A stretch of 64,000 nucleotides of DNA, from NCBI GenBank assembly GCA_002415025.1, contig DIBR01000066.1, positions 1 through 64,000 on the forward strand, written 5' to 3'. The notes under the pieces were generated by a model, which was not told the origin of the DNA, ran no database searches, and was given only the letters and a program-made list of their open reading frames with translations. Below are positions 17,361 through 24,910 of the stretch, piece by piece. Positions within the stretch are counted from its first letter, which is position 1. The number at the start of each line of letters is the position of its first letter. A program made the translations under genes and the position numbers. This DNA is from Spongiibacteraceae bacterium UBA5047. GTDB lineage: Bacteria; Pseudomonadota; Gammaproteobacteria; Pseudomonadales; Spongiibacteraceae.

Positions 17361-18398
17361 ATGACCTATCGCACTTCAAACCGTGTATGCATCTACGGAG
17401 CCGGCAGTATCGGTACTTATGTTGGCGGGCGCCTGCAGGCTGTTGGTGTGCCGGTGAGCTTTATAGGCAGACCGCGCATTGCCGCCCAGGTGAAAGCGCA
17501 TGGGCTCCACCTCAGTGACTGGCAGGGGGCGGATGTTCACCTGTCCGCGGAGTCACTGGACTTTAGCGAGAACGATGCGGCTGTGGAACATGCCGATATC
17601 GTTATTGTGACGGTCAAATCAGCCGCAACGTATGAGGTAGGGCAGGCATTGGCGAAGCGCCTGCGCCCGGAAGCGGTTGTTATCAGCCTTCAAAACGGTA
17701 TCGGCAATGCCGCGGTGTTGAGCCAGCACCTGCCCGACAATAGCGTTCTCTCGGGAATGATTTCCTTCAATGTGGTGCAGCAGGGAGAGGGTCGCTTTCA
17801 CGCCGGGACCGAAGGTGAGTTGATGTGCGACCGGCATGCCTTGCTGGAGCCGATGCTGACCCTGTTCAAGGAAGCTGACCTGCCACTCGAACTGAGAGAC
17901 GATATGTTACAGGTTCAGTGGTCCAAACTGCTGATGAACCTGAACAATGCCATCAATGCCCTGTCGGGGATCCCGCTGTACGACCAGTTATCGCAGCGCA
18001 ACTATCGCCGCTGTCTTGCGTTGCTGATTCGCGAAGCATTGGCAGTATTGCATCGGGCGAGTATCAGGCCGGCAAGTTTGATGCCGGTGCCGATGTCGTT
18101 GCTGCCTGCGGTTCTCTCTGTGCCTGACTGGCTATTCAAACGTCTTGCTCAACGCATGCTGGCAATCGATCCGAAGGCGCGTTCGTCGATGTGGGAAGAC
18201 CTCGAAGGTGGACGCCGCACCGAGGTCGATTGGATTAACGGCGAGGTGATCAAGCTGGCGGCCAATGTCGGTGCTCGCGCTCCGGCAAATTCGCGCATAG
18301 TAGAACTGGTTCGGGCGGCGGAAGAGGGTGGAGAGCGCAACTGGCGCGGCGACGAGCTATTGGCGGTTCTTAGGGACAGCTGTGGAGGTGCGGCATGA
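17361..18398 (+). CDS. 2-dehydropantoate 2-reductase family protein (PanE/ApbA-like)
   Basis: 345-aa NADP-dependent ketoacid reductase-fold protein. The N-terminal motif CIYGAGSIGTYVGGRL is the Rossmann fingerprint, and the central WSKLLMNLNNAINALSG segment carries the family lysine and asparagines. It could be the pantothenate enzyme, but coupling to an SDR gene and proximity to a P450 and other lipid genes suggest a specialised paralogue. AAGGAA lies just upstream. The stop overlaps the next start (ATGA), implying cotranslation with the SDR. Confidence 0.85.
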   Translation: MTYRTSNRVCIYGAGSIGTYVGGRLQAVGVPVSFIGRPRIAAQVKAHGLHLSDWQGADVHLSAESLDFSENDAAVEHADIVIVTVKSAATYEVGQALAKRLRPEAVVISLQNGIGNAAVLSQHLPDNSVLSGMISFNVVQQGEGRFHAGTEGELMCDRHALLEPMLTLFKEADLPLELRDDMLQVQWSKLLMNLNNAINALSGIPLYDQLSQRNYRRCLALLIREALAVLHRASIRPASLMPVPMSLLPAVLSVPDWLFKRLAQRMLAIDPKARSSMWEDLEGGRRTEVDWINGEVIKLAANVGARAPANSRIVELVRAAEEGGERNWRGDELLAVLRDSCGGAA

Positions 18399-19150
18399 AT
18401 TTTGCCGGTAAGTCACTGCTGGTGACTGGCGCAGCTTCAGGTATTGGCGAGGCCTGTGCGCGGCGCGCGGGCGAATGCGGCGCGAAGCTTATGCTGTGTG
18501 ACATTGATATCGAGAAAGGTGAGCAGTTGTGTCAGGAGTTAAATGCGCTGGGTGTTGAGTGCCAGTTTCATGTGTGCAACGTTTCCTCGGAAAAGGACGT
18601 TGAAACGGCTGTCAGAAAAACTGTAAAGCTGTTTGGTCGGCTTGACTGTGCGATCAATAATGCCGGTGTTACCGGACTGCCTGCGGCGCTTGACGAGACG
18701 TCACTGGAGACCTGGAACACAGTTATTGCGGTCAATATGACGTCGGTTTTTCTCTGCCTGAAGTACCAGCTGCGAGCCATGAAGCAGCAGGGTTCAGGTT
18801 CCATTGTCAATATTGCATCCGGTGCCGGTTTGATCGGCACGCCAAATCTGGCCGCGTATTGCGCGTCAAAGCATGGGGTTTTGGGCTTGACCAAAACTGC
18901 TGTGGCAGAGAACCCTGAAGGCAAGGTGCGGATTAATGCCGTATTGCCGGGGTCTACCCGTACCCCGATGCTCGAACAAAGCATGGCATTGAGCGCAGAA
19001 GTTGAAAAAATGGTGATGGCAAGCGTTCCCTGCGGGAGGCTGGCGGAGCCGGCAGAAATAGCGGAAACGGCGTTATGGCTTTGTTCTGACGCTGCAGCGT
19101 ATGTGAATGGCCAGTCACTGATCGTCGATAACGGCGGGCTGTCGCGCTGA
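18395..19150 (+). CDS. SDR family oxidoreductase
   Basis: Classical short-chain dehydrogenase of 251 aa. TGAASGIGEACAR binds NAD(P), NNAG is present, the catalytic tyrosine and lysine are in YCASKHGVLG, and a serine lies upstream in NIASGAG. Aspartate after the second strand (CDID) favours NAD over NADP. The C-terminus VNGQSLIVDNGGLSR is typical. Substrate unknown; hydroxysteroid or other alcohol oxidation would fit the region. Cotranslated with the PanE-like gene. Confidence 0.9.
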   Translation: MNFAGKSLLVTGAASGIGEACARRAGECGAKLMLCDIDIEKGEQLCQELNALGVECQFHVCNVSSEKDVETAVRKTVKLFGRLDCAINNAGVTGLPAALDETSLETWNTVIAVNMTSVFLCLKYQLRAMKQQGSGSIVNIASGAGLIGTPNLAAYCASKHGVLGLTKTAVAENPEGKVRINAVLPGSTRTPMLEQSMALSAEVEKMVMASVPCGRLAEPAEIAETALWLCSDAAAYVNGQSLIVDNGGLSR

Positions 19151-19215
19151 GGAGACTGCGCGAGCCGGAGCAGACTTCGGCGTCAACCCGGCTTGCTGAA
19201 AGCGTCTAAATACTG

Positions 19216-19434
19216 CTAGCGAAAGCGCCTTGGTAAATATGCCCTGATAAACGTGATGAGCTCTGGCCCAAGCAGGAATAGGCCCCCGTACCATGTAATT
19301 TCACCGGCGAGAAACAGGGCGCCGCCCCAACGCAGTTTGTCGTCGCTACCGATAGAAAGAAAGGGAACGAGTAGTAGTGCGGTCCAGATAACGCAGGAAA
19401 TGACGATAATGGTCCATCCTGCTTTTTGGCGCAT
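19216..19434 (-). CDS. Small two-span membrane protein
   Basis: 72-aa protein with two hydrophobic helices (about 8-28 and 38-62) joined by a short polar loop and closed by a basic tail (RAYLPRRFR). It resembles small 'transporter suffix' domain proteins, but no function is known. It follows the sulfotransferase gene by 2 bp on the same strand, so the two are probably cotranscribed. Confidence 0.6.
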   Translation of the reverse strand: MRQKAGWTIIVISCVIWTALLLVPFLSIGSDDKLRWGGALFLAGEITWYGGLFLLGPELITFIRAYLPRRFR

Positions 19435-19436
19435 CG

Positions 19437-20693
19437 CTAGACTTTTTCCGTGGCGATATTGAAAAACTCCTGATAATCCCGAAAGCGCCGTCGCTCTTCG
19501 TCCAGACGCAAACCGGTCGTCATAAAGTGGTAGCGAGGTTTGCCGTGCTTATCTTCCGGGTTTTGCTCCAGATACTCGCGCATCTGCTCTTCGGCCTTGT
19601 CGCTTAAAGGTAAGCCGAAATGCCGGTAGATGCGCTTTACCAAAGCAATGGGGTTGGCCATTAACTCGTCATAGCTAAAATCAAACAGTTGGGGCGACAG
19701 CGTGCCGCTTTTGCGCAAGGCGGTGTTGTTGTTGAGGCCACTTTCAATCCAGGCGGTTTGGTGGCGGGCGATATCGTGCATATCAGGGTTGTTAGTAACC
19801 ATACTGCGCAGGGTGTAGGTCAGGCTGCTTAATGAGCACATGACTTTTACCGGATCACGGTGTGCCTGCACAATCATCGCGTCGGGGTAACGTGCTACCA
19901 AAGTATCAAGGCTCCACAAGTGCCCGGGAGAATTCAGCACCCAGCGTTCGCCTTTGTGACGCCATTGGAGAAACTGCAAAAACTGGTAGTGCAGGTTGTA
20001 GGCACCGCGAAATTGAGCCTCACTTTGCAGCCAGCGCTGGTATGAGGGTACGCGGTAGCTCACGCTATAGGCCATCGACATAAAGTTCATGGCGGTGATG
20101 GATACGCATTCCTGCGGGCGTTCGGCCCCCATAGGATAAATTTTCTTGAATTCGGGGAGTAGGCGGTCTACCTGCTTTAGCTCTTTTGACACCTTGCTGA
20201 TTCGGGGATCGCTGCGATAGGTTTCGGTGCGCGGCGGCGGAAAGGGGTACTTGGTTTCCCAGGTCATGGGCACCCGATTGTCAGGATCCTGCGCCAGCAA
20301 GTCATGCAATAGTGCCGTGCCGGATTGCGGCAGGCCCAGAATAAACAGGGGGCGTTTCACCGGCGCGCCGCTGAGTTCGCGATTGACTTTGAAGGCGTGA
20401 ATGAGCTTGAGACGGTTTTCCAGAGTCAGCAGGATGTCGGTTTGCGCGATCAGGCGCCCAAAGGCTGTAAGCTCGGCTTCCGATTCGAGCGATTCGCAGA
20501 GCCTGGTCAGGCCTTCGCGGAAATCGTCGGGTCCAAAGTCGCTCAGATTAGTGTTCTGCCGGGCTCTTTTCATCAGCCGCTCGGGATTCAGGCTTGCTCC
20601 GCGAACACCAATCAGCCGCAGGCTTTTGCCGGCCAGATTCAGTAGTCTGAGGGAAAGAGGTAGAGCTGCCTGGTACATCCAATCACGGTCCAT
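19437..20693 (-). CDS. Sulfotransferase family protein
   Basis: Cytoplasmic PAPS-dependent sulfotransferase-like protein, 418 aa from MDRDWM. The 5'-phosphosulfate loop is FILGLPQSGTALLHDLL, and the 3'-phosphate motif appears in QAHRDPVKVMCSLSSL. The bacterial Sulfotransfer_3 family acts on lipids, sterols, sugars or peptides; next to a P450 and a KstD-like enzyme, a hydroxylated lipid or sterol is a fair guess only. The open frame extends to 20759 but lacks a better start. Confidence 0.85.
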   Translation of the reverse strand: MDRDWMYQAALPLSLRLLNLAGKSLRLIGVRGASLNPERLMKRARQNTNLSDFGPDDFREGLTRLCESLESEAELTAFGRLIAQTDILLTLENRLKLIHAFKVNRELSGAPVKRPLFILGLPQSGTALLHDLLAQDPDNRVPMTWETKYPFPPPRTETYRSDPRISKVSKELKQVDRLLPEFKKIYPMGAERPQECVSITAMNFMSMAYSVSYRVPSYQRWLQSEAQFRGAYNLHYQFLQFLQWRHKGERWVLNSPGHLWSLDTLVARYPDAMIVQAHRDPVKVMCSLSSLTYTLRSMVTNNPDMHDIARHQTAWIESGLNNNTALRKSGTLSPQLFDFSYDELMANPIALVKRIYRHFGLPLSDKAEEQMREYLEQNPEDKHGKPRYHFMTTGLRLDEERRRFRDYQEFFNIATEKV

Positions 20694-20905
20694 GTTTCGG
20701 GGGCGACAGTCTACCCTAGTGGGGATTCGGCTGGCCAGAGATGGCCGGCGCGACAGCAAGGGTTTAATGACAGTGTCATGTTGGCGGCTGTCAATGTGAG
20801 TAGAGTGTCAGGCTCACCCATTGAGGGGATGGTATGGTAGTCGCCGCAGGCTATAGTCCTCATTTACTGGAAACCACTACCGGGCATTATTATCAGGAGT
20901 AGAGC

Positions 20906-21382
20906 ATGATCGATCTGGAAGCCATTGAACTTATCAAGCAGCTCAAAGCACGTTATTTTCGTTTTCTGGATACGGCAAACTGGGAGGGTATGAAAGATAC
21001 CGTGTTCACCAGTGACGCGAGCATTAATTTTAAGAGCCCCTCCTACGACATCAGTTTCAACGGCTGGCCGGAGCTGGAAAAGTTTTATCAGAGCGCCTTC
21101 ACGAAAACGCGCTTTGGCATGCATAACGGCCACCACCCGGAAATCACTGTCAATGGTGATACGGCGGTAGGCTTGTGGTATCTCCACGATATTTTTGTGA
21201 ACCTTGACGACAATACCCAGTTTGAAGGCAGTGCGCTGTATCGTGACGAGTGTGTGAAGGTCGATGGTGAATGGCGTATCAAAAATTCTGCCTATGAGCG
21301 CCTGTTTGAGCAAATAAGCAAGCGCCCCGACGACGTGAAGGTCACAGCAATTCCGATCGGTAACCGTTTTGCCTGTGATTGA
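20906..21382 (+). CDS. SnoaL/NTF2-like nuclear transport factor 2 family protein
   Basis: 158-aa cone-shaped NTF2-like fold. The opening LEAIELIKQLKARYFRFLDTANWEGM and the inner strand with MHNGHHPEITVNGDTAVG are typical of the SnoaL_4 (bile-acid dehydratase/scytalone dehydratase-like) branch. Such proteins dehydrate or isomerise ring compounds, including steroids. AGGAG lies seven bases upstream. Followed by the MaoC gene 13 bp downstream, making a likely two- or three-gene operon with the next gene. Confidence 0.82.
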   Translation: MIDLEAIELIKQLKARYFRFLDTANWEGMKDTVFTSDASINFKSPSYDISFNGWPELEKFYQSAFTKTRFGMHNGHHPEITVNGDTAVGLWYLHDIFVNLDDNTQFEGSALYRDECVKVDGEWRIKNSAYERLFEQISKRPDDVKVTAIPIGNRFACD

Positions 21383-21395
21383 TGAGCTATCACCA

Positions 21396-21854
21396 ATGCG
21401 GTACTACGAAGACCTGAAGGTGGGCAATCGGGTGGTTGGCGATGAGACCTACACGGTGACTGCCGAGGAAATAAAATCCTTTGCCGGTGAATGGGACCCG
21501 ATGCCTTTTCATCTTGACGAAGAGCTTGCCGAACAGTCGCCTATCGGGCGCCTGTTCGCTTCCAGTGTGCATACCATCGCTATCGCCGTGCGCTTGAGTC
21601 ATCGTCTGAAAGGCGATTCGTTGGCCGCAGTTGCCGGGCTGGGTTGGGATGAGGCCCGCTTTCATCTGCCGGTATGTGCCGGGGATGATTTGCGGGTTGA
21701 GGCCGAGGTGGTCAGCAAACGGGAGTCCGCCAGCAAACAGGATCGCGGAATCTGCATAAATCAACTCTCGGTTTTCAATCAGAACGGTATGCTGGCGGCA
21801 GAAATCAAAATCGCCAGTCTGGTGCTGAAACGGCCGGCACCTGCATCATTGTGA
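21396..21854 (+). CDS. MaoC family dehydratase
   Basis: 152-aa hot-dog fold protein. It opens with the classic MRYYEDLKVGNR and has the hydratase-type stretch AGEWDPMPFHLDEELAEQSPIG, with Asp and His in the R-hydratase 2 positions. It probably hydrates or dehydrates an enoyl thioester. I start at 21396; TTG 21369 and GTG 21375 also lie in frame but overlap the SnoaL gene. Confidence 0.82.
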   Translation: MRYYEDLKVGNRVVGDETYTVTAEEIKSFAGEWDPMPFHLDEELAEQSPIGRLFASSVHTIAIAVRLSHRLKGDSLAAVAGLGWDEARFHLPVCAGDDLRVEAEVVSKRESASKQDRGICINQLSVFNQNGMLAAEIKIASLVLKRPAPASL

Positions 21855-21945
21855 ACAGATGGTCACCGGGTGTGGCTTGATTTGTTGGCTATCCGGTCGT
21901 ATAGTCAAATTCAATTAGCGTATCCCATACAAAAACAGGTGGCTT

Positions 21946-23067
21946 ATGATTACCAGCTTTGACGACTACTGCATTCACCAAACTGCGCTGCCAATTGCAG
22001 AACCCTCACAGAGCGACCGCAATTTTTATGATCGCTACTGGTTTAATGGCTTTGATGACGGCAATTACCTGTTCGAAATCGGTTTTGGTTTGTATCCGAA
22101 TCGCCGCGTCATGGATGGCCATTTCAGCGTCGCTATTGGCAACAAGCAGTATGCCTTTCATGCCTCACGTCGCGCGCCGAAAGATCGCCGCGATACATCG
22201 GTTGGCCCCCTGAGCATTATCATTGAGGAGCCGATACGCCAGGTGCGGGTCAAGCTTGAAGCCAATGAGCACAACATTGAGTGCGACCTGCTGTTTACCG
22301 CTGCCAGTATTCCCCACCGTGAGCCGGCCAACGTGATGCACGATGACGGTCACCTGATTATGCATACCACACGCTTTACCCAGATGGGTTATTGGTCCGG
22401 CTATTTCTCAATTGACGGTGAGCGTCATGAGGTTAACAGGGCTTACGGTACGCGCGACAAATCCTGGGGAGTGAGGCCGGTAGGTGAACCCCAGCAGGGC
22501 GGGGCTCCCGGTTTGATGAACGATGACCCCGGCGTGTACTGGATATGGAACCCGATCAACTGGGGGGATTTCTGTACCCAGATGGGCAGCTTTGAAGACC
22601 GTGACGGCAATGCCACCCAGCTCAGTGCCGACCTCGTGCCCCTGTACGACAAACTGGCGGATATCCCCGAAGGCGACGACCCCGGCATGATCGCAATGAC
22701 CGAGGTCAAGCATCAGGTACGCTGGAACAAGGGCACCAGGCTGGCGGCGGGTTGCGATATGCAATTTAAGGACAAAAACGGCAACAGCTATGAAATCAGC
22801 ATGGAACCGCTCAAGCAGTTCTACATGCTCGGTATCGGTTACAACCATTTTGAATGGGGGCACGCATACTGGAAGGGCGAGCTGGCAACGGCGCGAGAAG
22901 AATGGAATCTGGACGAGATAGACCCGCTCGATTATCAGTTCATTCACACTCATCAGGCGGTGCGCGCAACGATGGGCGATAAGGTGGGCATGGGTACGCT
23001 GGAAACGATCGTTATCGGACGCCATGCGCCCTCGGGATTCAAAGACTACTTTGATGGTGCTGAGTAG
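21946..23067 (+). CDS. Hypothetical beta-rich protein, CrtC/lipocalin-like
   Basis: 373-aa protein without signal peptide, rich in Trp, Tyr and Phe and in beta-strand patterns (DRYWFNGFDDGNYLFEIG, SWGVRPVGEPQ). The two-lobed, aromatic-rich pattern recalls hydroxyneurosporene synthase (CrtC)/tocopherol-cyclase-like lipocalins, which handle large hydrophobic molecules; I cannot name a reaction. Similar proteins are often found beside sterol- and lipid-degradation genes in marine bacteria and actinobacteria (from memory). Ninety-one bp after the MaoC gene; converges with the KstD-like gene across a REP pair. Confidence 0.6.
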   Translation: MITSFDDYCIHQTALPIAEPSQSDRNFYDRYWFNGFDDGNYLFEIGFGLYPNRRVMDGHFSVAIGNKQYAFHASRRAPKDRRDTSVGPLSIIIEEPIRQVRVKLEANEHNIECDLLFTAASIPHREPANVMHDDGHLIMHTTRFTQMGYWSGYFSIDGERHEVNRAYGTRDKSWGVRPVGEPQQGGAPGLMNDDPGVYWIWNPINWGDFCTQMGSFEDRDGNATQLSADLVPLYDKLADIPEGDDPGMIAMTEVKHQVRWNKGTRLAAGCDMQFKDKNGNSYEISMEPLKQFYMLGIGYNHFEWGHAYWKGELATAREEWNLDEIDPLDYQFIHTHQAVRATMGDKVGMGTLETIVIGRHAPSGFKDYFDGAE

Positions 23068-23097
23068 TCGTTCACGCTTGTTTTTGTGATGCTCGTC

Positions 23098-23166
23098 ATT
23101 CGCCTGCAGGGCAGGCTCCTACCGCCACCGCGTTGGCAGTTGTGGGAGCCAGCCCTGCTGGCGAAC
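23098..23166. repeat. REP-like pair, family A
   Basis: Two facing copies of the unit ending GCAGGCTCCTAC / GTGGGAGCC, enclosing about 20 bp. Placed between the converging CrtC-like and KstD-like genes. Confidence 0.8.
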
Positions 23167-23170
23167 TAAA

Positions 23171-24664
23171 CTAGTTGCTCCTGCCCGCAGCACTCTTCCC
23201 TGCCATACGACCAAAAAACGTTGCATCCCCTACCGACATACCGCTGGCGTAGCCGGCGGCAGTGCGCGGAATGCCGGCGGTGGTTCGCCCGGCTGCATAC
23301 AGGCCCGGAACGACATTGCGCTCGGGTGTCAGCACTTCGCCGGTTGGCAACGAATCCAGCCCGCCGAGGGTGAAGAAGGGGTAGAAGGCGCCGTGGCCCA
23401 GTGTGCAATCGAGAGCAACGTAAGGCGCTTTTAAGGGCCGCAACCACGCCTCGTGTTTGTGAAACAGCGGGTCTTCGCCTTTTTCGGCATGGGTGTTGTA
23501 GGTATCAAGGGTGTGGCACAGCGTCCCTTCGACAAGGCCGAGTTCTTTTTCCAGTTCTTCGGCGCTATCGCCAGTGCCAACGACCTGGGCGCCGAGGTAA
23601 CTCATTTTTTCATAATCACCATAGCCGTCGACATCGGTAATCAGAAATACACGCTTTGAGTGCTGTTGTTGCTGCACCAGTGCGTTGTAACCCACGCGAC
23701 CGTGATAGCAATCTTCGTTGATAAAGCGCTGACCTTTATCGTTGATAAAAATGCCGTAAGTGAGCGATGAGGGTGGGTAGAACGGTACGGTGGTGAAGCA
23801 CTCCTGCATGTTCACCGTACCGGCACCCACGCCTTGGCCCATCAATATGCCGGTGCCGGTGTCGCCGGGATTGCCAATGGGTTCCATGCCTTTGTCAAAC
23901 AGCGGGGCGTATTTGCGCACCATGTCTTCGTTCATACAAAAGCCGCCGGCGCAGAGCACAACGCCCTTGCGGGCTTTTACGGCAATCTCCTGCTGGTTCA
24001 TGCGAACTACCAGACCGACCACGCTGCCGCTGTCGTCGATAACGAGTGTCAGGGCGCGGGTTTCGTAATTGACTGCGATATTGTCACGCTTGCCAACCTG
24101 CTCGGTCAGTATCTTCATCAGCAGCGGGCCACCGTTGTCGCCCTCTACTTCAAGGTTGTGCCCGCGCGGAACCGGGTAGGCGGCCTCCGTGAAGGGGTAA
24201 GCTTTTTCGTTGCCGGTAAACAGCAGGCAATCGTCCGTCAGGGCCATAATGGCGCGTTCTTTCAGCTCAGAATCCTTGAAGGGGACACCCATGCCCACCA
24301 GCCAGTTGAAATGTGCGAGGCTGTTTTCGGCGTAGCTGGTTATCTTGTCCTCGTCGGCGTTGCTGCCAAACGCGGTTTTGAGGAAGTTGATCATGTTCTC
24401 GGTGCTGTCGTCGTAGCCGCAGGCTTTTTGCACACGCGTGCCGCCGTTGCCGCCCATATAAATTTCTGCACTCGAGAGTGCGGTCGAACCGCCACTGGCA
24501 CTTGCAAGCTCGAATATCTGTACATCCGCACCCGCGTCAGCCGCTTCCAGCGCCGCACAGGCGCCAGCGCCGCCGAAGCCAATAACGGCCACATCGGTTT
24601 CGATGGCCCACTCATTGATATCTTTTGCGCGCTTGGGTTGGGTTGGGCTGGTTTTATCTGTCAT
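23171..24664 (-). CDS. FAD-dependent 3-ketosteroid dehydrogenase-like protein (Kst4D/KstD family)
   Basis: 497-aa flavoprotein of the fumarate reductase/KstD superfamily. The FAD fingerprint is VIGFGGAGAC (Gly29, Gly31, Gly34), followed by SGGSTALSSAEIYMGG and, at the C-terminus, GRTTAGIPRTAAGYASGMS. The Tyr472-x-Ser474 pair in GYASG resembles the catalytic Tyr/Ser of the 3-keto-5alpha-steroid delta4-dehydrogenase (Kst4D) more than the Tyr...Gly pattern of delta1-dehydrogenases (from memory). It would desaturate ring A of a 3-ketosteroid in the cytoplasm. A TATAAT hexamer lies at 24710-24715 on the minus strand. Steroid substrate is inferred from family and context. Confidence 0.8.
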   Translation of the reverse strand: MTDKTSPTQPKRAKDINEWAIETDVAVIGFGGAGACAALEAADAGADVQIFELASASGGSTALSSAEIYMGGNGGTRVQKACGYDDSTENMINFLKTAFGSNADEDKITSYAENSLAHFNWLVGMGVPFKDSELKERAIMALTDDCLLFTGNEKAYPFTEAAYPVPRGHNLEVEGDNGGPLLMKILTEQVGKRDNIAVNYETRALTLVIDDSGSVVGLVVRMNQQEIAVKARKGVVLCAGGFCMNEDMVRKYAPLFDKGMEPIGNPGDTGTGILMGQGVGAGTVNMQECFTTVPFYPPSSLTYGIFINDKGQRFINEDCYHGRVGYNALVQQQQHSKRVFLITDVDGYGDYEKMSYLGAQVVGTGDSAEELEKELGLVEGTLCHTLDTYNTHAEKGEDPLFHKHEAWLRPLKAPYVALDCTLGHGAFYPFFTLGGLDSLPTGEVLTPERNVVPGLYAAGRTTAGIPRTAAGYASGMSVGDATFFGRMAGKSAAGRSN

Positions 24665-24776
24665 TGATCCGGGCTCCGTTCGAGGGAGTGAAAGTTTTAA
24701 GGCGGTAGTATTATATTAGTTTTGCCGGTCTTGGGGATAACAATTGCGGCCAGAAGCTGGCCTTGGGTTTGTTTGC

Positions 24777-24848
24777 CCGCAACGCTGTGCTTATGCGGGC
24801 CTACGGTTTGGGTTGGGTAGGCCGGGATAAGCGTGCGTTCCCGGCGCC
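24777..24848. repeat. REP-like pair, family B
   Basis: Facing copies of a second palindromic unit, GTAGGCCGGGATAAGCGTGC on one side and its near complement (GCTTATGCGGGCCTAC) on the other. Related copies occur at 45194 and 62944. Confidence 0.7.
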
Positions 24849-24865
24849 AGACTGTGTCCGACAAC

Positions 24866-24892
24866 AAAAAAAGGCTGCCGAAGCAGCCTTTT
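24866..24892 (-). terminator. Rho-independent terminator of the TonB receptor gene
   Basis: AAGGCTGC/GCAGCCTT stem with a four-base loop, followed on the minus strand by TTTTTGTTGT, 20 bp past the stop codon. Confidence 0.88.
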
Positions 24893-24910
24893 CAAGATCA
24901 CGTATCTGAA

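Noticed and set aside
20774..20795. Possible Pho box before the SnoaL-like gene (GTGTCAT ... CTGTCAA)
   Set aside because: Half-sites start 15 bp apart instead of 11, so PhoB could not bind them in register.
23834..24667. 277-codon frame antisense to the Kst4D-like gene
   Set aside because: Shadow of a clear FAD-binding protein; no start signal or family match.
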